DNA of 64,000 bases from assembly GCA_041390365.1 (NCBI GenBank), contig JAWKQB010000002.1, positions 62,001-126,000 of the forward strand. Reading direction: 5' to 3'. Numbering within the stretch: position 1 is the first letter of the stretch; every line of letters starts with the position of its first letter. The stretch is from Syntrophotaleaceae bacterium. Its GTDB lineage: Bacteria; Desulfobacterota; Desulfuromonadia; Desulfuromonadales; Syntrophotaleaceae. Shown here piece after piece: positions 45,077-54,466 of this stretch. The position numbers and the translations under genes were made by a program. The notes beneath the pieces are model-generated. The model was not told where the DNA came from. It saw only the letters and a program-made list of their open reading frames with translations, and ran no database searches.

Positions 45077-45153
45077 ATCGAAATCGAAATCGGGTCGATA
45101 GCGCCCTTTGGTTCTCATAAATCCCAGGGTCGAATCCCGATTTCGATTTCGAT
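45077..45153. repeat. 18-bp perfect inverted repeat between converging genes
   Basis: 45077-45094 and 45136-45153 are exact reverse complements built from GAAATC units, with a 41-base loop. It lies between converging genes and can fold as a bidirectional terminator or RNA barrier. Confidence 0.85.
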
Positions 45154-45165
45154 GCCAGGCTCCGA

Positions 45166-46347
45166 TCAAGGCTTGAGAACGATTTTGATGCACTCGTCAG
45201 CCTTGGTCTTGAAGATTTCGTAGCCATGCGGAGCCTGCTCCAGGCTCAATTCATGGGTGATGATGCAGGCGGGGTCAATCGCCCCCGACTGAATCTTTTC
45301 AAGCAGAGGCCGCATGTACCGATGCACATGGGTCTGGCCCATCTTCATGGTCAGCCCTTTGTTGAAGGCCGCGCCGAGATTCATTTTGTCGACCACTCCC
45401 CCATAGACCCCTGCGATCGATACCGTTCCGCCCTTGCGGCAGCCCTGAATCGCCTGGCGCAGGGCATGAGGTCTGCCCGTCTCCAAACGCACGGCCTGCA
45501 GGATCCGGTCATACAGGCCGAGAAGGCCATGCCCGTAGGCTTCCATGCCGACGGCATCGATACAGACATCCGGACCGCGGCCTCCGGTCATGTCGCGCAG
45601 TTTTTCAACGATGTCCAGGGCGCCCGGATCCTCGCCGTCGGTCAAGGTTTCGGCCTGCCCGTGTTTCCTGGCCAGGTGGAGCCTCTCCGGCACCCGGTCG
45701 ATGGCGATAACCCGTTCCGCCCCCAACAGACGGGCGCTCTGGATCGCAAACTGTCCGACTGGCCCGCAGCCCCACACGGCTACGATGTCGCCCGGCCGGA
45801 TATTTCCGTTCTCGGCCGCCTGGTACCCGGTCGGGAGGATATCGGTCAGGAACAGCACCTGTTCGTCCCTCATTTCCTGGGGAACCTTGAAGGGGCCGAC
45901 ATCCGCGAAGGGGACCCGCACGTATTCCGCCTGACCTCCGGCATAACCGCCCATCAGGTGGGAGTAGCCGAAAATGCCCGAAGGTGAATAGCCGAAGAGG
46001 GCCTCGGCCAGTTCGGCCTTGGGGTTGGAGTTGTCGCAAAGGGACCAGAGCTCGTTCTTGCAGAAGAAGCATCGCCCGCAGGCGATGGGAAATGGGATCA
46101 CAACCCGGTCCCCGACCTGAAGATTGGTCACTTCCTCTCCCACGTCCACCACTTCTCCCATGAATTCGTGTCCGAGAATGTCTCCCGGCATCATCGAGGG
46201 GATGTAACCGTCGTAGAGGTGCAGGTCGGAACCGCAGATAGCGGTTGACGATACCTTGATGATCGCATCACGGGAATTAAGAATTTTCGGGTCGGGGACG
46301 TCCTCGACCCGCACGTCATGAACACCATGCCAGCAAACGGCTTTCAT
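45166..46347 (-). CDS. Zinc-dependent alcohol dehydrogenase (formaldehyde-dehydrogenase-like)
   Basis: 393 residues of the medium-chain zinc ADH family: catalytic zinc ligands in CGSDLHLYDG and GHEFMGEV, four-Cys structural zinc site (ACGRCFFCKNELWSLC), Rossmann motif VWGCGPVG. Length and the SGIFGYSHLMGGYAGGQAEYVRVP block match glutathione-independent formaldehyde dehydrogenase-like enzymes. NAD-linked; the substrate is uncertain. The next gene, 13 bases upstream, probably shares its transcript. Confidence 0.9.
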   Translation of the reverse strand: MKAVCWHGVHDVRVEDVPDPKILNSRDAIIKVSSTAICGSDLHLYDGYIPSMMPGDILGHEFMGEVVDVGEEVTNLQVGDRVVIPFPIACGRCFFCKNELWSLCDNSNPKAELAEALFGYSPSGIFGYSHLMGGYAGGQAEYVRVPFADVGPFKVPQEMRDEQVLFLTDILPTGYQAAENGNIRPGDIVAVWGCGPVGQFAIQSARLLGAERVIAIDRVPERLHLARKHGQAETLTDGEDPGALDIVEKLRDMTGGRGPDVCIDAVGMEAYGHGLLGLYDRILQAVRLETGRPHALRQAIQGCRKGGTVSIAGVYGGVVDKMNLGAAFNKGLTMKMGQTHVHRYMRPLLEKIQSGAIDPACIITHELSLEQAPHGYEIFKTKADECIKIVLKP

Positions 46348-46360
46348 GATCCTATCCTCC

Positions 46361-47065
46361 TCACCAGGAACGCCCTGAGGGTTGACCGGTCACCGTGGCG
46401 GTTTCGCCGGTTTCGAGAATCTGCTTCAAGCGGCGCAGGTCTTCCCGCACCTGCCGGTCCGGATGCTCCCCGAACAGTCGGGCGATGGCGGCGCCCAGGG
46501 TGCCCCCGGGCGGCTGAAAGGTCAGGTAGACCCGGATTTCCGTTCCCCGGCCTGCCGGTGCGGTTTTGAAGAGGACCGAACCGCTGGTCTTCACTTCCGA
46601 ATCGGGCAAAGAACGCCAGGAGATCTTTTCATTGGGTTGCTCCTCGGTGATTTCGGCCCGCCATTCCACCTGCTGTCCGAGGGGGGCCCGGGCCACCCAG
46701 CGGGAGGTTTTTTCATTCAGGATCTCAACCTTCTCCAGATGCTGCATGAAACGGGGGAGGTTTTCGAAATTGCGCCAGAAGCTGTAAATCTCCTCCACCG
46801 GCCTGGCAATGGTGACCGACCGCTCCACGTCGATCCCCTCGGTTTCCCGGTCCTGCTGACCCATGCTCAGCATCCGGGACAGGGGGCATTTCCCGGATAA
46901 GCCGCGATAGAGCAGGTACCCTCCGCCGATGGCCATGGGGAGTTTCCGGCTCGAACGGCGGGCCAGAGCCATCAGGAGCATGGCACCGCCTCCCAGAGTC
47001 GATAACTTTCGTTCATTTTCACCGACATTCTTTTTTTTGATGTTCGAAAGAAGATCCATTTTCAT
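46361..47065 (-). CDS. Membrane-linked SRPBCC (polyketide cyclase-like) protein
   Basis: 234 residues. Hydrophobic N-terminal segments with GGGAMLLMALARR and GGGYLLYRGLSGKCPL resemble the DUF2892 pair of membrane helices. A START/SRPBCC domain follows (VERSVTIARPVEEIYSFWRNFENLPRFM; GTEIRVYLTFQPPGG). It probably binds a lipid or small hydrophobic ligand. ATG preceded by AAAGGAGTG. Confidence 0.82.
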   Translation of the reverse strand: MKMDLLSNIKKKNVGENERKLSTLGGGAMLLMALARRSSRKLPMAIGGGYLLYRGLSGKCPLSRMLSMGQQDRETEGIDVERSVTIARPVEEIYSFWRNFENLPRFMQHLEKVEILNEKTSRWVARAPLGQQVEWRAEITEEQPNEKISWRSLPDSEVKTSGSVLFKTAPAGRGTEIRVYLTFQPPGGTLGAAIARLFGEHPDRQVREDLRRLKQILETGETATVTGQPSGRSW

Positions 47066-47118
47066 CGTTCACTCCTTTTTGAAAGGGGTTGTTGTCAGTC
47101 GAGACCTGCCGTGGAGGG

Positions 47119-49029
47119 TTAGTCCTGCGGAAGGCGCAGCAGGTCAAGTCGCAGTTGGAGCAGCGCCAGCGCGGAGGCGGTGACGTCCCGGGCGTCTACG
47201 TCGGCCACGAAAGACGCCTTATGGCCGCAGTTGTATCTGCTGCAATCTTGACCGCAGATCGGGCAGTGCATCCGCCAGGAAATAACCGGGCGATGCCAGG
47301 TTCGGGTCGGAGGGCCGGCTGTGATCAGGTTGCCGCACCAGAAGATGCCGATGGTCGGCGCACCAACTGCCGCGGCCAGATGAAGGGGCCCGGAATCGTT
47401 GGCCAGCAGCAGGTCGGCGCGGGACAGCAGACCGGCGAGGCCGCCGAGGGAAAGCCTTCCACTCAGATCGACGGTTCTCTTGTCCAGCCCCTTCACGATT
47501 TCATCGGCCAGCCGCTCCTCCTCGGCTCCCATACCGACCACCGCCACCCGGGCGCCGAAATCCTCCAGGGCGCGGCCGGTCACGATGAATTTTTCGGGAG
47601 GCCAACGCCTGCGGGGGTCTCCGGCCCCGGGGTGAAAGATCACCAGCGGTTCTGAAGTCTCAGGGAGTGCCGACCGGGCCTCTTGCAGATCGGCCTCGGT
47701 GACGGAGATCGTCGGCTGCAGGGCTGTCCCTGTGGCGCCGACCAAGGCAGCCACCTCCAGATAACGCAGGACTTCCGGCTGGTACAGGGTGTAGTGAGCC
47801 CACCGGTCGAGGGGCGCGGCCTCCGGGCTGCGGCAGCCGCTGGTCAGGCGGGCTCCGAGGCGGCGGACGAAGGGGTTTGAATAAAGACCTCCTCCATGCA
47901 TCTGCAGGGCCAGATCGAACCGCTCCTCTTCCATCCGATGGAAAAAGGCTTCCAGTTCCTGGGCATCCTCCTGATAATTTTCGGCTTCCCCGACTCCCCG
48001 GCAGGGAGGCACCTCCAGGACCCGGTCCACCGGCCCCGGCCGATTCTGCAGGAAATCCACCAGCCAGCGGCGGGCCAGCAGGACCAGTTCGGCGCCGGGG
48101 TAGGCCCGTTTCAAAGCATGAAGGGCGGGCACGGCGAACAGGAAATCGCCGAGTCCATTGCATCTCAGGACGGCGATTTTCTTCACTCCCGGAATCCTCA
48201 ACGGGGCCGGGTCCTGCGGTTTAGGGAATGGGTCGAGAAACCGGGGAGCATCGATCTGGCGGTCGGGTACGGTGGTGGGCAGCTCCTGGTGATAGACGCC
48301 GGAGGGCATCAGGCCACAGCCGCCGTAACGGGCCATCACCCGCAACTGGGCCAGCACGTCCTCCCCGCAATGGGTCTCGGGCATGTCGCGCCAGAAGTTG
48401 AAGCCGCCGACCGCCTGCAGGCAGGCGGTGTCATACAGAACACAGCCCCCGACCCAGGCCACTTTATAGGCCCGGGGAGTGGCGGGCTCGGCTCCCAACT
48501 GTTTTTGCAGGTGAAACAGGTTGGCGGCGTTGTGCAGTCGGTATCGGTTCCAGTCCGGAGTGTCGGGGAGAACGGTCTCCGGTGTGACCGGCCCATCCCA
48601 GAAGTCAATCTGCTGCTCCTGGGGGCGCAGATCATTCAGGAAACTGAGTCCGATGGGGGCACTGCCGACAAAACCGCAGCCGTAGGAGCGGATGGAATCG
48701 ATCATCATGGCAATCTGCCAGGATTCCAGCATCAGGTCATCGTCGAGGAACAGGGCATAGGGGGCGTGCGTCAGGTCGAGCAGAAACTGGCGCTGTTCCG
48801 CCATGCCCCGTCGCGGCAGATGCTTGTGGACGTCTACCGTGTGTCCCTGAGCCCGCAGGAGCCGGATGATGGAGGCCGTTATCCGGATCTGTTCCAGCTC
48901 CAGATCCGGGCTCTGATCGGAGATCACGATCCGAAAATCCTTCCAGCTCTGGCCAGCCAGGCCGGAGAGGGTCACGGCAAGCGCCTCCGGGCGGTTGTAA
49001 GTGGGGATCAGTACATCCAGCGATGTCAT
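47119..49029 (-). CDS. Fused GT2 and GT9 glycosyltransferase
   Basis: 636 residues in two modules. The first 270 residues are a GT2 enzyme (LDVLIPTYNRPEAL; DDD metal motif in LFLDDDLM). The second is a GT9 heptosyltransferase (IAVLRCNGLGDFLFAVPALHALK; LIFHPGAG-type block; LLLANDSGPLHLAAAVGAPTIGI). The fusion should add two sugars to the LPS core in series. Starts at ATG 49029, overlapping the preceding GT9 gene by ATGA. Confidence 0.88.
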   Translation of the reverse strand: MTSLDVLIPTYNRPEALAVTLSGLAGQSWKDFRIVISDQSPDLELEQIRITASIIRLLRAQGHTVDVHKHLPRRGMAEQRQFLLDLTHAPYALFLDDDLMLESWQIAMMIDSIRSYGCGFVGSAPIGLSFLNDLRPQEQQIDFWDGPVTPETVLPDTPDWNRYRLHNAANLFHLQKQLGAEPATPRAYKVAWVGGCVLYDTACLQAVGGFNFWRDMPETHCGEDVLAQLRVMARYGGCGLMPSGVYHQELPTTVPDRQIDAPRFLDPFPKPQDPAPLRIPGVKKIAVLRCNGLGDFLFAVPALHALKRAYPGAELVLLARRWLVDFLQNRPGPVDRVLEVPPCRGVGEAENYQEDAQELEAFFHRMEEERFDLALQMHGGGLYSNPFVRRLGARLTSGCRSPEAAPLDRWAHYTLYQPEVLRYLEVAALVGATGTALQPTISVTEADLQEARSALPETSEPLVIFHPGAGDPRRRWPPEKFIVTGRALEDFGARVAVVGMGAEEERLADEIVKGLDKRTVDLSGRLSLGGLAGLLSRADLLLANDSGPLHLAAAVGAPTIGIFWCGNLITAGPPTRTWHRPVISWRMHCPICGQDCSRYNCGHKASFVADVDARDVTASALALLQLRLDLLRLPQD

Positions 49030-50156
49030 CGGTTGCCGATCTCCTGACATTGCAGTTCGAGCGGGGTGTCTGCGAGCAGCTGCAGGGCGGCTGTGACGAT
49101 CGCCTCCGGGCTGACCTTTTTCAGGCAGTCCTGATGTCCGTGAGGGCAGATGCTTTTGAAACAGTTGCGGCAAGGCACGTCGACATTCAGAATCCGGTGG
49201 GGAACCTGCCAGGGGGTATGCTGAGGATTGGTCAGGGCATACAGGTCGACCACGGGGGTGCCGAGGGCCGCCGCCATGTGAGCCGGACCGGTGTTGTTCG
49301 AGATGAGCAGAGGGCTTTCGGCGATCAGGGCGGCCAGCTCCCGCAGGGACAGGCAGCCGGCCAGGGAGAGGGCCGGAACACCGGCCTGCCTGCGGATCGA
49401 CTCCACCAGTTCAATTTCATCGCGGCTGCCGGTCAGGACGATTTGAAATCCGTGTACGGATTGCAGGGTGCTTACCACGGAGGCGAACCCTTCCGGCCGG
49501 TAACGCCTTGAAGGGGCACTGGCCCCCGGATGGATGACCAGCCAAGGCAGGGTTGTGTCGAGTCGACGGTCCGCCAGTTTTTCTCTCAAATTTTCCCGAT
49601 CACCGGAGGAAACCGACAGGGACAGGGTTTCGTCCTCGGTTCTGCAGTTCACGGCCGAAACCAGATCGAGCTGACGCCGCACTTCATGACGCACACCCCG
49701 GTTCACATCCAGATCGGTTTCGCGCACCCAGTCGGTCAGCAGCTGATAGGGGTTTTCCCGGCAATGAGCCAAACGCAGGGGAATGTTGGCCAGGTAGGCC
49801 AGCATGGCCGCCGGGAGGGGATTCTGACTGAAAACAGTGAAGATTACGACGGCGTCGAAACGATCCCGCAGGACCTCGACCATCTCGAACTCGTAACGGC
49901 TGTCGGCTCTCGGCGCGGTCGCTTTCATCCAGGGGGAGGAATAGATGATGACGTCCTGGATCTCCGGAATCAGTGTCGCAACCCGGGCGCCGGCCGGGGA
50001 GGTCAACAGGGTGATCCGGCGCTCGGGCCGTCCGGCTTTGAGGGCCTTGAGAGCCGGGGTCGTCATCAGGACGTCTCCGAGAGAATCGAGCCGAATGCAG
50101 AGAATGTTGCGGGCAGTGGCCCAGGAGGGGGCCGTTAATGTCTTTGCCGGAGGCAT
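49026..50156 (-). CDS. GT9 glycosyltransferase (heptosyltransferase-like)
   Basis: 376 residues: NILCIRLDSLGDVLMTTPALKALK at the N-terminus, WLVIHPGASAPSRRY in the middle and LISNNTGPAHMAAALGTPVV near the C-terminus, all GT9 signatures. Transfers a sugar, probably heptose, to lipid A-core at the cytoplasmic membrane. The C-terminal cysteine cluster CRNCFKSICPHGHQDC is present in some members. ATGA overlap with the next gene. Confidence 0.9.
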   Translation of the reverse strand: MPPAKTLTAPSWATARNILCIRLDSLGDVLMTTPALKALKAGRPERRITLLTSPAGARVATLIPEIQDVIIYSSPWMKATAPRADSRYEFEMVEVLRDRFDAVVIFTVFSQNPLPAAMLAYLANIPLRLAHCRENPYQLLTDWVRETDLDVNRGVRHEVRRQLDLVSAVNCRTEDETLSLSVSSGDRENLREKLADRRLDTTLPWLVIHPGASAPSRRYRPEGFASVVSTLQSVHGFQIVLTGSRDEIELVESIRRQAGVPALSLAGCLSLRELAALIAESPLLISNNTGPAHMAAALGTPVVDLYALTNPQHTPWQVPHRILNVDVPCRNCFKSICPHGHQDCLKKVSPEAIVTAALQLLADTPLELQCQEIGNR

Positions 50157-50173
50157 GGGGGCTCCTTCCCTGT

Positions 50174-51676
50174 CTAATTGATGGTCTGCTTGGCCGTCGG
50201 CGAGTCGAGGCAGCGAATCCGCTCGATGAGATTGGTGGTGGAATGATCGAACATGTAAGGCAGTATCAGGACCTTGCCTCCCAGTTCCTGAACCAGAGGC
50301 GCCTCAGGGAGCGTTTCCAGGCTGTAATCCCCTCCCTTGACAAAGACGTCGGGCCTGATGTGCCGAATGAGGTCATGGGCCGTATCCTCGTCAAAGGCGA
50401 CGATATGGTCGATACAGCTCAGAGCGGCCAGCACCTGAGCCCGATCCTCAAGGGAATTGATCGGCCGGCTGGGGCCTTTGAGGCGGCTGACGCTGTCGTC
50501 TGAATTCAAGCCGATGATCAGCAGGTCTCCATTCGCCTTGGCCCGGTTGAGATAGGCGATATGGCCGCGATGCAGAATGTCAAAGCAGCCGTTGGTGAAA
50601 ACTATCCGGCGGTTCTGGCGCCGGTAGGCGGCCAGCTGGGGGTCCAGTTGGGACACGGTGGTAAAAAATTTTTCCCCGGCGGTAAAATGATTGCGCAGTT
50701 CGGCCGCGTGGCAGATCGAGGTACCCTCCCTGCTGACGACCACCGAGGCTGCAGCCGAGGCGATTTCGGCGGCGTTTTCGGTATGGGCTCCGGAGGCAAG
50801 ACTCAGGGTCAGTGCGGCGGCGAAGGTATCACCGGCTCCGGCTGCCCGGGAGTTTCTGGTTCGCCGGGCATAGGTCCGGTAGGGCACCTCGTCCCCTTCG
50901 AAAATCAGGGCTCCGTCATGGTCCAGGGTGACCGCGACGATCCTGGCGCCGATCAGTTTCAGCAGTCGGCCCCCCCACTGACTGATCAGGGCGACCCGCT
51001 CTTCACCACCGATTTTCTGCCGGGCCGCACGGTCCAGGCCGAGCAACCTCAGGGCTTCCGAATAGTTCGGTTTGGCGGCCGTCATATTCAGTCCCGCGAA
51101 GGCCTCCAGCCGTTTCGAGTCAATGACCATGATACGGGGCTGGCGCTTCTGCAGCATGGTCAGGGACTGGATGATGCCCTGGGTCACCAGGCCGTAATTG
51201 TAATCGGAGACCAGGACGGCATCGACCTCGAGAAAAACTTCCTCCAGCCGGCGGATCATTTCACCCTCCGTTCGAGCCGACAGGGGATGGATACTGCCCT
51301 GGTCGAAGCGGACCACCATCTGGTCATCGGCCAGCACTCTCTGCTTGGCCAAGGTGCTTCGCTCTGCGTCAGCCAGCAGTATTTTGGTGGAGACGCCCTG
51401 GTCCTCGAGAGCGCGGCGCAGCAGGCGGCCTTCGGCATCATCGCCGGTGACCGACAGGAAATCGACCCGTGATCCGAGGGCACGCAGATTGACCGCCGTA
51501 TTGGCGGCGCCTCCCGGCTGATGCCGGCGTCCGGTCACCGTCACGACCGGTACGGGGGCCTCGCGGCAGAGGCGCTCGGTGGGACCGGACAGATAACTGT
51601 CCAGCAGGGCTTCACCCACCACCAGCACCCGGATGCCGGGAAAGGCATCAATCAGATTCAGCAGGCTGCCGTTCAT
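50174..51676 (-). CDS. hldE: Bifunctional heptose-7-phosphate kinase / heptose-1-phosphate adenylyltransferase
   Basis: 500 residues. The N-terminal ribokinase-type domain (RVLVVGEALLDSYL; GAGDTFAAAL) phosphorylates heptose-7-P; the C-terminal domain (VFTNGCFDILHRGHIAYL) adenylylates heptose-1-P. Together with GmhB it supplies ADP-heptose. I start at ATG 51676, overlapping gmhB by ATGA, since the longer open frame extends into gmhB in another frame. Confidence 0.93.
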   Translation of the reverse strand: MNGSLLNLIDAFPGIRVLVVGEALLDSYLSGPTERLCREAPVPVVTVTGRRHQPGGAANTAVNLRALGSRVDFLSVTGDDAEGRLLRRALEDQGVSTKILLADAERSTLAKQRVLADDQMVVRFDQGSIHPLSARTEGEMIRRLEEVFLEVDAVLVSDYNYGLVTQGIIQSLTMLQKRQPRIMVIDSKRLEAFAGLNMTAAKPNYSEALRLLGLDRAARQKIGGEERVALISQWGGRLLKLIGARIVAVTLDHDGALIFEGDEVPYRTYARRTRNSRAAGAGDTFAAALTLSLASGAHTENAAEIASAAASVVVSREGTSICHAAELRNHFTAGEKFFTTVSQLDPQLAAYRRQNRRIVFTNGCFDILHRGHIAYLNRAKANGDLLIIGLNSDDSVSRLKGPSRPINSLEDRAQVLAALSCIDHIVAFDEDTAHDLIRHIRPDVFVKGGDYSLETLPEAPLVQELGGKVLILPYMFDHSTTNLIERIRCLDSPTAKQTIN

Positions 51677-52302
51677 GAAGGTCGCTCTCCAATGGAAGAC
51701 ATTCGCTCGCGGACCTCCCCGCCCGGCAAACCGTGGCAGCCTGGTCCCCAGGACAGGATCTTTTCCACGGCGGACAAAAAATTCGGGGCGGTAACGTGCG
51801 GCTTGCGCAGCGGGGTGACCTGCCATTCGGTCTCGTTGCCGTTGTCGATCAGGGCGGTCAGGCAATCGGCCCGGCGGCCGGCCTCCACGTCGTCCAGTAT
51901 GTCCCCCACCATCCAGGATTCCTCCAATTCGATCTGGTTGTCGATGGAGGCCATATAGAGCAGGCCCGGGCCCGGTTTTCGGCAGGAACATTCCATGCGA
52001 AACTGCGGCAGCCTGGCGTCCGGATGATGCGGGCAATAGTAGAAGCCGGACAGGGTCACACCGGCCTGCTCGAAAAGAAAAGCCATGTGGTGCCGAATCC
52101 TGAAGAGGTCCTTTTTCTGGAAATGGCCGAGGGCCACTCCCGGCTGATTGGTAACGATGATCAACTGGAAGCCGGCTTCCTGGAGGGCTTGCAGCCCCAG
52201 CGGTACACCATCCAGCAGGCGAACTTTGGTTACGTCCACGTTGAAGGGCACGTTTTCGATCAGTGTGCCGTCCTTGTCGAGAAATATCGCTTTTCTGCTC
52301 AT
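51673..52302 (-). CDS. gmhB: D-glycero-D-manno-heptose-1,7-bisphosphate phosphatase
   Basis: 209 residues of the HAD phosphatase family: FLDKDGTL with nucleophile Asp, VTNQPG loop, a zinc motif (CPHHPD then CSCRKPG) and GDILDDVEAG. Removes the 7-phosphate between the two HldE steps. Starts at ATG 52302 with a one-base overlap to the SDR stop (TGATG). Confidence 0.9.
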   Translation of the reverse strand: MSRKAIFLDKDGTLIENVPFNVDVTKVRLLDGVPLGLQALQEAGFQLIIVTNQPGVALGHFQKKDLFRIRHHMAFLFEQAGVTLSGFYYCPHHPDARLPQFRMECSCRKPGPGLLYMASIDNQIELEESWMVGDILDDVEAGRRADCLTALIDNGNETEWQVTPLRKPHVTAPNFLSAVEKILSWGPGCHGLPGGEVRERMSSIGERPS

Positions 52303-53027
52303 CAGGGCCACGACGTCTCGAGCATCGGCAGCACCATGATCTCGGGTACCACCGTCTCGGCTGGTTGGGTCAGGACGAAACGGACTGTTGCGGCCACGTT
52401 TTTGGGGTCCTGAAGGTTGTTAAGGTCTATTTCCGGAAAACGATCGAGCAGAAAGGGGGTTCGCATCCCTCCGGCGACCACCGCCGTCACCTTGATCCCG
52501 CTTTTCCTGCCCTCCACCTGCAGGGAATGACTGAAGCCCAGCAGCCCCCATTTGCTGGCGTGATAAGCGGCCGCGTTGGCCCATGCCCGTTTGGCGGCCG
52601 TGGAGGCAATGTTGATGATGGTGCCGCCCCCCTGTTCCCGCATGATGGGAAAGGCGAACTTGGAGAACAGGAACGGGGCGCGCAGATTGGTGGCGATCAC
52701 CTTGTCCCAGTCCGCCACTTCCAGTTCCTCTACCGAAGCAGTTCTGTCCGTGCCGGCATTGTTGACGAGAACGTCGAGCCGGCCGTGCCGGGCGACCAGA
52801 TCGCGGAGGGCTTTTTCAACCTGCTTTTCGTCGCAGATGTCCAGAGTCAGGCTGGAAAGGTCCCTCCCCAGGGAGCGCTGCCCGGCTTCCAGCGTCTGCA
52901 GCAGATCGGCACGGATATCCGCCGCGATCACTGTCGCTCCGGTTTCAGCAAGATTGGCGCAGATGGCTTCTCCCAGGCCGCGTGCTCCGCCGGTGACCAG
53001 CATGACCTTCCCTTTGAACGACTCCAT
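52302..53027 (-). CDS. Short-chain dehydrogenase/reductase in the LPS cluster
   Basis: 241 residues with TGGARGLGE (cofactor), NNAG, catalytic Ser in NIAST and YHASK. Likely NAD(P)-dependent oxidation or reduction of a sugar or related substrate for the LPS core. It lies between gmhB and a GT4 gene in the same operon; a second SDR occurs at 58125. Confidence 0.87.
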   Translation of the reverse strand: MESFKGKVMLVTGGARGLGEAICANLAETGATVIAADIRADLLQTLEAGQRSLGRDLSSLTLDICDEKQVEKALRDLVARHGRLDVLVNNAGTDRTASVEELEVADWDKVIATNLRAPFLFSKFAFPIMREQGGGTIINIASTAAKRAWANAAAYHASKWGLLGFSHSLQVEGRKSGIKVTAVVAGGMRTPFLLDRFPEIDLNNLQDPKNVAATVRFVLTQPAETVVPEIMVLPMLETSWP

Positions 53028-53048
53028 GGTCTTCCTCCTTGTCAGAAA

Positions 53049-54425
53049 TCATCCTTTCAGCGGTCGGTTTTCCAGTTCCCGGGCCGATATGGGCGATCGC
53101 CACAGGGATTGAGCGGGAAGTCGCTGTGACGTATTGAGAGCATGGGAAATCCTGGTGTAACCAGCTTCTTCCGTATTGGTCAAAACCTTTTCATAGAGAC
53201 TGGCGATGGACTCGGCGACGCTTTTCCAGGTGAAAAACTCGTTGACTCTCCTTATGGACTGGCGGCCGAAGCGACGCAGCAGGGAGGGAGAGCGGCACAG
53301 TTCCTCGAGACGGACGGCCAGTATGTCCGGTTCCTGCGGAGGAACCAGGTAGCCGGTTTTTCCGTCCTGAATGGTGTATTTGATGCCGCCGACATTGGAG
53401 CCGATCACCGGTGTTCCGCAAGCCATGGATTCCACGGGGGTGATGCCGAAGGGCTCGTACCACGGGGTGGAGACGAATACATCCGCTGCGCTGTAGTAGT
53501 ATTTGAGTGCTTTTCGTCCCTGCCGGCCGGCGAAGGTCACCAGCTCCTGCACCCCCAGCTCCCGGGCCAACTCCTGGAGGCGGCCGATCTCCGGGGTCAC
53601 TTTCGGATCGGGTGTTTCGGAGCCGCCGCCCACGATCACCATGCGGGCCTTGACTCCATGCATCTGCACCAGGCGGGCGAAGGCCTGCACGGCATTGTCA
53701 ACCCCCTTGCGCGGAACCATCCGCCCCAGTTGCAGGATGATCCTTTCATCGTGCGGCAGGCCGAGGGACTCTCTGGCGAAGGCCTGTTTCAGGGGCCAGA
53801 GTTCCGACGGATCGAAACCGCAGGGGATGATGGCCAGTTTGGCGGCATCCGCTCCATATAGAAGCTGCAGGTCGAGGGCGTCCTGCGGGCACTCGGCGAT
53901 GACGGCATCGGCTTCGGCAATGGTGCGCTCCTCGATTTCGAAACGCACGTCGGGAAAACCGTCCGCCTCCCCCTGATGCTGTCGCCTGACCCGGCCGAGG
54001 GCGTGAAAGGTGATGGTATAGGGGATGCCGAGATCTTTTTTAAGATCGGCGGCGACGAGGGCGGACATCCAGAAATGGGCATGGATGAAATCGTACCGAT
54101 TGTCCTGGCGCTTCATGAACTTTCGCAGGTAGCGGGTGAACTCCTCCATGTGTGGCAGCAACTGCTCCTTGGGGATGAAACTGGCGGGACCGGCTGGTAC
54201 ATGAATGATGCGCACACCGTCTTCCCAGGGCAGAATATCGGGCAGGTTGCTGTCGTCCCTGCGGGTAAAAACGTCCACCCCGTAGCCCATACGAACCAGA
54301 TGGCGGGCAACCTGAGCGACATAGATGTTCTGCCCTCCGCTGTCGACACTGCCCACAGGGGCCAGTGGGGAGGCGTGATCACTGATCATGGCAATCCGCC
54401 GACGGGTGTTTCTGCTTGCGGGCAT
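53049..54425 (-). CDS. GT4 glycosyltransferase (sucrose-synthase-like fold)
   Basis: 458 residues with the N-terminal GSVDSGGQNIYVAQVARHL motif, HAHFWMSALVAADL, ILQLGRMVPRKGVDNAVQAF and the acceptor loop STPWYEPFGITPVESMACG. Uses a nucleotide sugar with retention of configuration. AGGAGGTGG precedes the ATG. In this cluster it should extend the LPS core or make a small surface sugar. Confidence 0.88.
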   Translation of the reverse strand: MPASRNTRRRIAMISDHASPLAPVGSVDSGGQNIYVAQVARHLVRMGYGVDVFTRRDDSNLPDILPWEDGVRIIHVPAGPASFIPKEQLLPHMEEFTRYLRKFMKRQDNRYDFIHAHFWMSALVAADLKKDLGIPYTITFHALGRVRRQHQGEADGFPDVRFEIEERTIAEADAVIAECPQDALDLQLLYGADAAKLAIIPCGFDPSELWPLKQAFARESLGLPHDERIILQLGRMVPRKGVDNAVQAFARLVQMHGVKARMVIVGGGSETPDPKVTPEIGRLQELARELGVQELVTFAGRQGRKALKYYYSAADVFVSTPWYEPFGITPVESMACGTPVIGSNVGGIKYTIQDGKTGYLVPPQEPDILAVRLEELCRSPSLLRRFGRQSIRRVNEFFTWKSVAESIASLYEKVLTNTEEAGYTRISHALNTSQRLPAQSLWRSPISARELENRPLKG

Positions 54426-54466
54426 AGGGGTCCACCTCCTGTATGGTTGTCAGACGCAAAGGCGCG

